A DNA stretch of 41,761 nt, taken from positions 1,960,011-2,001,771 of the forward strand of contig NZ_GL982513.1 in NCBI RefSeq assembly GCF_000220255.1, written 5' to 3'. Source of the DNA: Prevotella pallens ATCC 700821. GTDB lineage: Bacteria > Bacteroidota > Bacteroidia > Bacteroidales > Bacteroidaceae. A model generated the notes under the pieces. It did no database searches. It was not told where the DNA came from and saw only the letters and a program-made list of their open reading frames with translations. Position numbers and translations under genes: made by a program. Positions 35,298 to 41,761 of the stretch are shown here, piece by piece. Every line of letters starts with the position of its first letter. Within the stretch, counting starts at the first letter, position 1.

Positions 35298-37073
35298 TTA
35301 CTTTTCGTTTCTCTGGATATATGCAAGCACATCACCCTTATTAATTTTAGAGCCTTGTTTTGCATTTATTTCTACCAACTTACCACCCAATGCGGCAGGT
35401 ATTTCTACAAATTCGCCCCACGGAGCAAGAATGTAGCAGAACTTCTCGCCTTCTTTGTATTCTTTACCAATAAATGGCTCTACTGCAGGAGCGGCTTCAC
35501 CATCACCTTGGAATTCCCAGAACACTTGTCCTTTAACGGGTGCTACAATGGCATCTGCTTTTGCGTGCTTAAATGCTGTTGCCTCTTCTATGCTAACTTT
35601 AGCACCAAGCTTAGCGTCCTTAGCCTTCTGCAAATCTGCTAAGAAATTCTTTTTAGCCTGACCGCTCTTATAGTTGCGATACTGTTCTGGGTGCATAGCT
35701 AGTTCAAAGAGTTCTTCATCGTCTTGTCCGTACTCCCAACCGTTTTCGTCCATTTCTTTGCGGAAGCTGTCTAATGCGTTTGGTAGCAAAGTATGTGGGT
35801 CGGCATCGGTAAATTCATAACCTTTTTGTTTCGCTAACTCTACAAGTTCGTCGGCTATTTTACCAGGAACTTTACCACTCTTTCCAAGTATCATTCCCCA
35901 CATAGAGTCGTCCATCATTGCAAAGCGACCTTTTCCCTGCTCAATAGTAAGAAGGTTCATCAAGGCAATGTTCTTAGTGTATTGAGAGAACGGTGTTACC
36001 AATGGAGGATAGCCTACACGAGGCCAAACGTATGCTACTTCGTCGAAGAGCTTCACTAATAGGTCGTCTAACGATAGTTCTGGTTCGCCCTTCTTCTTAC
36101 GAAGGTTGTTTATGGTGGTGTGAATACCGCCAAGGTCTGCCATCATAGAACCCATCATACCACCAGGCAAACCACATTCTAACAATAGCGAACTGCTTAT
36201 CTTGTTTTTAGGGTTAATGAAGTAGCCCAACCATTCATCTATGAATTCTTGTGTCATAGCACGCGCCTTCATATATGCGTCCATATTTATTTCGGGAACA
36301 TCGAAACCTGCGTTCTTCAGCATACTCTGCACCGAAATTACGTCTGGATGCACCATTCCCCAAGATAATGGTTCGATTGCTACATCAAGTATGTCGGCAC
36401 CGTTCTTTGCTACTTCGAGCATTGATGCCATTGACAAGCCCGGACCAGAGTGACCGTGATATTCTATAATAATATTTGGGTGTTTGTCTTTTATCATCTT
36501 GGTAAGTTTGCCAAGGAATGCTGGCTGTCCGATACCTGCCATATCTTTCAAACAGAGTTCTTCGGCACCTGCCTCAATCTCTTTATCTGCCAATTCGCAG
36601 TAGTACTCTAAAGTGTGTACGGGCGAAGTGGTAATGCAGAGTGCAGCTTGTGGAATCATTCCTGCCTCTTTAGCCCACTTTATAGAAGGTGCGATGTTAC
36701 GAATATCGTTCAAACCATCGAAGATACGAGGAATGTCTACACCTTGCGCATGCTTCACACGGTACATCATGGCACGAACATCATCGGGCACTGGATACAT
36801 ACGTAGTGCGTTCAAACCACGGTCGAGCATGTGTGTTTGTATACCAGCATCGTGTAATATCTTTGTATATGCACGGACAGATTCGTTTGGATTTTCGCCT
36901 GCAAGCAAATTAACTTGTTCGAATGCGCCTCCGTTTGTTTCTACGCGAGCAAAACAGCCCATTTCTACAAATACTGGGGCAATGCGCACTAACTGGTCTT
37001 TGCGTGGCTGAAACTTACCTGAACTCTGCCACATATCTCGATAAATGAGACTAAACTGAATTTTCTTTGCCAT
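35298..37073 (-). CDS. Pyruvate carboxylase subunit B / oxaloacetate decarboxylase alpha-like, lysine-less biotinyl domain
   Basis: 591-aa protein. The carboxyltransferase domain (about 1-470) has YRDMWQS (residues 11-17), LCLKDMAG with Lys176, the residue carbamylated in the family, and EYHGHSG with metal ligands His206 and His208. The C-terminal domain (about 515-591) has the biotinyl/lipoyl fold pattern (ADAIVAPVKGQVFWEF; GGKLVEINAKQGSKINKGDV), but where AMKM carries biotin on Lys it reads APWG (550-553), so Trp552 replaces the lysine. It cannot itself be biotinylated at that site and would need a separate carrier. No biotin carboxylase or decarboxylase beta/gamma genes are in the window. 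Monocistronic. Confidence 0.85.
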   Translation of the reverse strand: MAKKIQFSLIYRDMWQSSGKFQPRKDQLVRIAPVFVEMGCFARVETNGGAFEQVNLLAGENPNESVRAYTKILHDAGIQTHMLDRGLNALRMYPVPDDVRAMMYRVKHAQGVDIPRIFDGLNDIRNIAPSIKWAKEAGMIPQAALCITTSPVHTLEYYCELADKEIEAGAEELCLKDMAGIGQPAFLGKLTKMIKDKHPNIIIEYHGHSGPGLSMASMLEVAKNGADILDVAIEPLSWGMVHPDVISVQSMLKNAGFDVPEINMDAYMKARAMTQEFIDEWLGYFINPKNKISSSLLLECGLPGGMMGSMMADLGGIHTTINNLRKKKGEPELSLDDLLVKLFDEVAYVWPRVGYPPLVTPFSQYTKNIALMNLLTIEQGKGRFAMMDDSMWGMILGKSGKVPGKIADELVELAKQKGYEFTDADPHTLLPNALDSFRKEMDENGWEYGQDDEELFELAMHPEQYRNYKSGQAKKNFLADLQKAKDAKLGAKVSIEEATAFKHAKADAIVAPVKGQVFWEFQGDGEAAPAVEPFIGKEYKEGEKFCYILAPWGEFVEIPAALGGKLVEINAKQGSKINKGDVLAYIQRNEK

Positions 37074-37115
37074 CTTTTATACTTTATTCTTTCTTCTTGT
37101 TCTTGTCTAAAATAT

Positions 37116-37149
37116 GTAATGCGCACGAGCATTACAGTGTGCAAAATTA
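37116..37149 (-). promoter_or_regulatory. Carboxyltransferase promoter -7 box and leader hairpin
   Basis: TAATTTTG at 37149-37142 fits TAnnTTTG. Just downstream GTAATGC and GCATTAC (37116-37135) form a perfect 7-bp hairpin at the 5' end of the expected leader. No TTTG -33 box is evident. Confidence 0.45.
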
Positions 37150-37619
37150 GATAAAAAATATTATATTGCGGTATAATAGCCCATTTTTTTACAAATATTG
37201 GCTAAGTACCAACTTAATGGGACTATGGCAAAAAAACATACGAATGTATGCCACAAGTGCATATAAGTTATGACTTATAAACGGTTTCTCACCCAATAAC
37301 ATATTAGAGAATAGACTGATTTTGTGCTATGGGGCTGCAGATTTATTAACTTTATAATAGAGGTATGGCAAGCTACGTAAAGTTAAAAAGGCAATAAAGA
37401 TTGCTGACAAGAAAACAACAAATGAACACAAGAGAAATGAGATGAGAATATTTTAGAAAAGCGTGTGCTGTAATAACTTTCTGTTTTATGCCAATAAGTT
37501 TTAAGCAACACACTGCTAACCAGTAGTTTATATTAATATTTAAATCGACATATTACAGAATAAATACTTCCATTATCCGCATCTGAGTAAATATCTTTTA
37601 TGTGCTATTATGTAAGTCT

Positions 37620-37802
37620 ATAAAGGCTGCAATTTGCTATGACGTCTAAAACGCTACTGACAGATATCTGAGACGAACGTGACAGATATCTGTAATGAAC
37701 GTAACAGATATCTAAAACAGAAGTAGAACTACACCCAACCGTTTCTCCCAAACATTTAGGCACTCAATATTATTAATGTGTAAACAGTAGTGCTGCTTAT
37801 AA
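37620..37802 (+). repeat. Four-box 22-bp-period element, copy 4 (183 bp)
   Basis: Left flank ATAAAGGCTGCAATTTGCTA. Boxes start at 37640 (TGACGTCT), 37662, 37684 and 37706 (AGATATCT); spacers are AAAACGCTACTGAC, GAGACGAACGTGAC and GTAATGAACGTAAC. The right flank ends GCTTATAA, 89 bp after the last box. Total length is identical to copy 3. It lies beyond the 3' end of the transporter gene. Confidence 0.92.
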
Positions 37803-37850
37803 ACTCTCCAGCTATTTTTATGCGAAAGCGAAGAATATTATAAAAGGTAT

Positions 37851-37890
37851 AAAAAGAAAAGGTATGCCAAACGTTTGTAAGGCATACCTT
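37851..37890 (-). terminator. Transporter gene terminator
   Basis: AAGGTATGCC (37859-37868) and GGCATACCTT (37881-37890) form a perfect 10-bp stem; on the minus strand it is followed by TTCTTTTTAT. It lies 126 bp past the transporter stop. Confidence 0.7.
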
Positions 37891-38015
37891 ATATTATTAA
37901 TTATAAAAAATAAACGAATTAAATTTGTTATATTCTTCCTACGCTTGTGCTATCGTTCCACAGCAACACAGCTACTATTTAAGCTGAATGCTATTGGCAC
38001 TGCAAAAGCAATAGG

Positions 38016-39710
38016 CTAAGCGCCACAACAGAAAAGTATTATAAGTTGGGCTACAAGTATTCTGAGGAACATACTCAGTGGATAAACCGTAGAGTAGCCT
38101 AAGGCTGGTGCTTCTACGCTACAAACAGAGTTAGCGTATGCCAATGCTGGTGGGTCGGTGTAGGCACCTGCTATTGCACCCATTACGGTAAAATAGTTGA
38201 GCTTATATTTCAGACGAGCAATGGTACCTACTATAAGAATAGGAATAATGGTGATTAAGAAGCCCGTGTAAACGTATTTCAATCCATCGCCCTGAACCAC
38301 TGTGTCCCAGAACCCTGCTCCGGCTTTAATACCCACTGATGCTAAGAATAGTGCTAAGCCAATTTCGCGTAACATCATGTTTGCAGACGTAGTAGTATAG
38401 GTTACAAGTTTCATACGATGGCCAAACCTTCCAAGCAAAATAGCTATAATAAGCGGACCACCAGCCAAACCCAACTTCAATGGAACGGGCATTCCAGGAA
38501 TTGCCAAAGGCAAACTTCCAAACAGAATACCTACTACGACACCCACGAATATGGTGGCAATGTTTGGTGCATTCAACCGTCTTTCTGAGTTTCCCATCAG
38601 CTCAGCCACACGCTGCACATTTTCTTCAAAACCTACAACCATAATTCTGTCGCCCACCTGAAAACGATAGTTATTGCTTGCAAACAAGTCCATACCCTGA
38701 CGGCTAATGCGTGTTACATTTACACCGTATACAGAGCGGAAGTGTAGCTTGCTAAGCACCTTACCATTCATACCACTGTTGGTTACAACAATACGGCGAC
38801 TCACCATTTGCTGTGGTTGTTCTTCTTCATGCCAGTCCACGTCTATTTGTGGTCCAATAAATGCAGCAACAGCTTCGGCATCTGCTTCAGCACATACAAT
38901 CAGAATTTCATCATTAACGTGGAATACAGTGTCCGTAGATGGTATCGACAACTCTCCATTGTGCATTAAACGTGTGCAAACAACATCACGATTCAAGAAG
39001 TTGGTTATTTCTTGCAGAGTTCGTCCACCTATATACGAGTTCTCTACACGTAAATACATAGTGTGGGGTTTAGCATTAGGATTGTCGCCTTCTGCTTCGG
39101 TTAAAAGTGCATTTTCCTTATCTATGTCTACTTTACATATAAAGCGAATAGCTAATGTTGCACCAATAATACCAATAACACCCAATGGATAGGCGCAAGC
39201 ATAACCCGAAGCAATATCGAAATTCATACCATTAGGAAACACGCTGTACAAAGCTTCCTTTGCAGCACCAAGCCCAGGAGTGTTTGTTACCGCACCATAC
39301 ATTGTTCCCACCATCATAGGTAGATTCTTATGATCGGTAGTGTCGAAAAAGGCAAAGTAGCAAGAAAACATAACAAGCACATTCAGCAAAATGGCTAAAC
39401 ATGCCAACAAATTCAGTCTCAATCCTCCTTTTCCAAAGCTCTCAAAGAAACCTGGTCCGACTTGCAGACCTATCATAAACACAAACAGAATAAGACCGAA
39501 GTCTTGCAAAAAGTTAAGTGTTCCCGTTGGTCCAGTAAAGCCTATATGCCCTGCCAAGATACCTACAAAGAGAATAAAAGTAACGCCAAGCGATATTCCG
39601 CCTACCTTTATTTTCCCAAGATAAACACCTAACGAAATAACCAAAGAATAGAGTAACACTATATGGGCTACACTATCGTCAGTAGTAAATAATTTAATTA
39701 ACCAGTCCAT
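38016..39710 (-). CDS. AspT/YidE-family transporter
   Basis: 564-aa inner-membrane protein of the aspartate:alanine exchanger family (YidE/YbjL duplication). About five hydrophobic segments lie at residues 10-180, then a soluble middle (about 210-380) with two TrkA-C/RCK-C domains ([48 protein letters not shown]), then about five more segments (385-564). The repeated G-P-(L)-G-rich membrane motif is visible in each half ([25 protein letters not shown]). Known AspT swaps aspartate for alanine; the substrate here is unknown. Promoter box at 39737-39730; monocistronic. Confidence 0.88.
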   Translation of the reverse strand: MDWLIKLFTTDDSVAHIVLLYSLVISLGVYLGKIKVGGISLGVTFILFVGILAGHIGFTGPTGTLNFLQDFGLILFVFMIGLQVGPGFFESFGKGGLRLNLLACLAILLNVLVMFSCYFAFFDTTDHKNLPMMVGTMYGAVTNTPGLGAAKEALYSVFPNGMNFDIASGYACAYPLGVIGIIGATLAIRFICKVDIDKENALLTEAEGDNPNAKPHTMYLRVENSYIGGRTLQEITNFLNRDVVCTRLMHNGELSIPSTDTVFHVNDEILIVCAEADAEAVAAFIGPQIDVDWHEEEQPQQMVSRRIVVTNSGMNGKVLSKLHFRSVYGVNVTRISRQGMDLFASNNYRFQVGDRIMVVGFEENVQRVAELMGNSERRLNAPNIATIFVGVVVGILFGSLPLAIPGMPVPLKLGLAGGPLIIAILLGRFGHRMKLVTYTTTSANMMLREIGLALFLASVGIKAGAGFWDTVVQGDGLKYVYTGFLITIIPILIVGTIARLKYKLNYFTVMGAIAGAYTDPPALAYANSVCSVEAPALGYSTVYPLSMFLRILVAQLIILFCCGA

Positions 39711-39729
39711 AAATACTTATTTAATGGTG

Positions 39730-39737
39730 CAAAGATA
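39730..39737 (-). promoter_or_regulatory. Transporter promoter -7 box
   Basis: TATCTTTG on the minus strand 19 bp before the ATG at 39710, a consensus -7 box with a short implied leader. Confidence 0.55.
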
Positions 39738-39865
39738 CTTATTTTAGTTAGAATAAAAAGAAATATACTGTCTATTTTGTATATCAATAGTCAATTATCA
39801 ATATCTATATTATCACAGATTGATTTAAAATAATATACAAAATAGCAACCTTATAGGCTTCTTCT

Positions 39866-39896
39866 TTTCTCAAATAAAAGATTTTTTATAATTTTG
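39866..39896 (+). promoter_or_regulatory. Promoter of the zinc-ribbon/TerB-DnaJ pair
   Basis: TTTC (39866-39869), 19 bp, TAATTTTG (39889-39896). The ATG is only 8 bp after the -7 box, so the mRNA could be leaderless or nearly so. Confidence 0.55.
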
Positions 39897-39903
39897 CGCC
39901 ATT

Positions 39904-40449
39904 ATGGAATATAAGATTAGGTGTAACAAATGTGGCGATGTCTTCAAAGCAAGCACAGAACGCCAAGGATTACAAAAAGTGCGATGCCCCTATTGCGGTA
40001 GTGTGCTAAACTGCCAATTGGGTAATGGTAAACCCTTCAGAACACAAGCAAGAGCTGTGATTCCCATAACTGATGCTAGAAAAATAGACGCAAAAACAAC
40101 AGAAACACAGCCAACAGCAAAAGCTAAATTTCTAAAGATGGCAACAGCCGATATGCTTCAGGCTGCCAAAGCAAAAATAAGTAGCCAGTCGCTACACGCA
40201 TCGGCATTGGCAGCAACAACAGCAGCGGCTACATCGGAATACATTGCAAAATCGTCGTCGAAACTAAAAGCATTCCAAGAAAAATACAAAGACGGCGATT
40301 TGTGGATATTCTTTGTAGGTAGCTTCATATTTATCCTATCGGTTTTTGTTGGCTTATATCTGCTATCGGTACTTACAAACGTTATTTACGATAGTCATCT
40401 GTGGCTATTCAAAAAGTATATAGAATTTAAAAACACAATAGGCTTTTAA
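39904..40449 (+). CDS. Zinc-ribbon protein with one membrane segment
   Basis: 181-aa protein. The N terminus carries a four-Cys zinc ribbon (CNKCGDVF ... CPYCGSVLNC, residues 8-40) of the kind often followed by a variable region. The middle (about 50-125) is Ala/Lys-rich and likely disordered or helical, and a single hydrophobic helix (about 133-156, WIFFVGSFIFILSVFVGLYL) precedes a short tail. It probably anchors in the inner membrane with the ribbon in the cytoplasm. I know no function. It shares a transcript with the next gene (55-bp gap), which also has a chaperone-recruiting domain. Confidence 0.8.
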   Translation: MEYKIRCNKCGDVFKASTERQGLQKVRCPYCGSVLNCQLGNGKPFRTQARAVIPITDARKIDAKTTETQPTAKAKFLKMATADMLQAAKAKISSQSLHASALAATTAAATSEYIAKSSSKLKAFQEKYKDGDLWIFFVGSFIFILSVFVGLYLLSVLTNVIYDSHLWLFKKYIEFKNTIGF

Positions 40450-40504
40450 CTATTTGGCACGCTTTTAGCATTCACACAATAGCAAATAAATAGAACAAAA
40501 GGTT

Positions 40505-41332
40505 ATGGCATTAGGAAAATGGATAGGCAGTGCACTCGGCTGGATATTAAGTGGTGGTAATGTTTTAGGTGCAATTGCAGGATACTGCATAGGAAGCCTG
40601 CTAAGCGATGCTACAAGCACTGCGGAAAGAGAAAATGGTTTCAACGGAAACGGAAATACATTTAGAAACGACTATTCGGACACGCAATTTAATCAACGTC
40701 CATTCGAAGAAGACCGTAATTCGTTTCTCTTCTCAATGCTTGTACTCTCATCGTATATTATAAAAGCTGATGACAAAATAATGCATTCAGAAATGAATTG
40801 CGTTAGAAACTTTCTACGCAACAACTTTGGCGAACAGGCTGTTCGGCAAGGCGAAGATATATTGCTAAAGCTATTCGAAATGCAAAAACAACAGGGTGCC
40901 ACTACATTCAAAGAAACTATACGCAAAAGTTGTGTGGAAATATCATTCCACATGAACATTGGACAGCGCTTACAACTGCTCGACTATCTTATTATAATAG
41001 CTAAAGTTGATGGTACCGTAAGTCCGGAAGAGGTGTATGCCCTGAAAGAAGTTGCAACCTATCTTGGACTTTCGGCACAAGATGTAGACTCAATGCTGAA
41101 TATGGAAGCCTCTTCCAATCAACAAATAGGGCTCGATGAAGCATACAAAATATTGGGAATATCGCCGAATGCTACCAACGACGAAGTGAAAGCTGCGTAT
41201 CGTAAAATGGCACTAAAACATCACCCCGACCGCGTAAGCACCTTAGGCGATGACATTCGCGAGGCTGCCGAAAAGAAATTCCAAGAGATAAACAATGCTA
41301 AAGAGCGTATATATAAAGCCCGTGGACTTTAA
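40505..41332 (+). CDS. TerB/DjlA-like protein with C-terminal J domain
   Basis: 275-aa protein. Residues about 1-40 have a glycine-zipper-like hydrophobic segment (GSALGWILSGGNVLGAIAGY) that may insert in the membrane. Residues about 75-205 are TerB-like, with two acidic metal-type helices (IIKADDKIMHSEMN; IIAKVDGTVSPEEV). Residues about 210-275 are a J domain with the HPD tripeptide (KHHPDRVS), so it should stimulate a DnaK-type chaperone. The order membrane segment, TerB, J domain is that of DjlA. Its function beyond Hsp70 cooperation is unknown; the zinc-ribbon gene before it suggests a shared role. Confidence 0.85.
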   Translation: MALGKWIGSALGWILSGGNVLGAIAGYCIGSLLSDATSTAERENGFNGNGNTFRNDYSDTQFNQRPFEEDRNSFLFSMLVLSSYIIKADDKIMHSEMNCVRNFLRNNFGEQAVRQGEDILLKLFEMQKQQGATTFKETIRKSCVEISFHMNIGQRLQLLDYLIIIAKVDGTVSPEEVYALKEVATYLGLSAQDVDSMLNMEASSNQQIGLDEAYKILGISPNATNDEVKAAYRKMALKHHPDRVSTLGDDIREAAEKKFQEINNAKERIYKARGL

Positions 41333-41761
41333 CCGAATTTATAAATATAGGTGGGAGAATTGTAGGCTGTGCCTATTGCCTACACACTAACAAAATGGAA
41401 TGCCGCTAATGTTTATAAAAGTCTGCTAAATATTGGCGCTATTTTTTTAGATATCTGTAACGTTCGTTTCAGATGTCTGTCAGTTGCGTCTCAGATATCT
41501 GTAACGTTCGTTTTAGATGTCTATCATTTTCAACTTAAATATCACATCAAATTACAACCTTTGTTATCTCATATTCTAATACTCGAAATATATTTATCCT
41601 GCTGTGTAATACGAACTCCCCTATTCTGCATTATTTTGATTTTAATATCATAATAAGCACCTAACCAACAATATGTTGCTCGATATTATATTATATAGAA
41701 AAGAATATCTGTATAATCATCTTCTTTCTCAAAATATCTTCACCCTTTCTACACCTACTCC
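41333..41761. other. 3' intergenic region with repeat element copy 5
   Basis: No gene is supported here. The long frame through 41369-41653 is open only because it runs through the 22-bp repeat. The repeat element copy 5 occupies 41360-41564; the rest is AT-rich. Confidence 0.6.
41360..41564 (-). repeat. 22-bp-period element, copy 5 (205 bp, five boxes)
   Basis: Boxes in plus-strand order start at 41449 (AGATATCT), 41471 (AGATGTCT), 41493 (AGATATCT), 41515 (AGATGTCT) and a degenerate fifth at 41537 (AAATATCA), all 22 bp apart. Read on the minus strand, the ACAAAGGTTGTAATTTG flank stands 20 bp before the first box, as in copies 2-4, and the other end (GCCTACAA) is 89 bp past the last box. Length is exactly one 22-bp unit greater than copies 3 and 4. 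Confidence 0.9.

Larger units (their letters stand above)
37074..38015. other. Intergenic region with promoter, repeat element copy 4 and terminator
   Basis: 940 bp with no gene. It contains the carboxyltransferase leader hairpin and -7 box, then about 450 bp of AT-rich sequence without a feature I can name, then repeat element copy 4 (37620-37802) and the transporter terminator (37851-37890). Confidence 0.6.

Noticed and set aside
41369..41653. 94-codon plus-strand ORF
   Set aside because: It is open because it passes through the 22-bp repeat array; it has no promoter, no start context and no family likeness. The same applies to 16397-16585.

Overview
The window looks like a chromosomal segment of a low-GC member of the Bacteroidota, most likely an oral-type Prevotella. 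The evidence is Bacteroidetes-style promoters (TTTG, 19-20 bp, TAnnTTTG) ahead of many genes, a lysS-gpsA-pgi cluster, an N-terminal HsdR-like orphan divergent from holA, a C10 (streptopain/interpain-like) protein, an M6 metalloprotease with a C-terminal tail of the Prevotella secretion type, a complete menaquinone-ring operon, and an outer-membrane LptD. I place it at genus level by family content; no database was searched.

Layout. 1-2228: holA (-) and an HsdR_N-like nuclease-fold protein (+). 2229-3215: AT-rich, no convincing gene. 3216-5320: a two-gene lipoprotein operon, a C10-peptidase homologue that has lost its catalytic Cys and His, followed by a 222-aa lipoprotein of unknown function. 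5558-7243: C4 zinc-ribbon coiled-coil protein and Nif3 (-). 7472-12288: pepT, then a CPA2 antiporter and a Ca/Na antiporter (+). 12420-16059: etfB-etfA-acyl-CoA dehydrogenase (-). 16629-21545: lysS-gpsA-pgi-HAD phosphatase (-). 21908-23659: secreted M6 protease. 24605-30714: menI-menF-menD-menB-menC-menE (+). 31097-35121: helical protein, HD-domain protein, lptD (-). 35298-37073: a pyruvate carboxylase subunit B-like carboxyltransferase whose biotinyl-like domain lacks the lysine. 38016-39710: AspT/YidE-type transporter. 39904-41332: zinc-ribbon membrane protein and TerB/DnaJ-like protein.

The main unexplained structure is a family of five intergenic elements. Each has a core of four 8-bp near-palindromic boxes (AGATATCT and variants) at an exact 22-bp period, so the core is exactly 74 bp in all five. 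The boxes are separated by 14-bp spacers that are themselves often near-palindromic (GTAACGATCGTTAC type). Around the core I can align conserved flanks. Copies 2, 3 and 4 are 184, 183 and 183 bp long, and copy 5 is 205 bp, exactly one 22-bp unit more. The ends are imperfect inverted repeats. All five lie in intergenic DNA past the 3' end of a gene; one begins on the menE stop codon. I cannot assign these to a described repeat family.

Other points worth a look: the double-dead C10 pseudoprotease with an A10 tract in its coding sequence, a 3' half of tRNA-Arg(UCU) stranded between the M6 protease and the men operon (probable attachment-site relic), a 20-bp palindrome upstream of the men promoter, and an attenuator-like hairpin between menC and menE.
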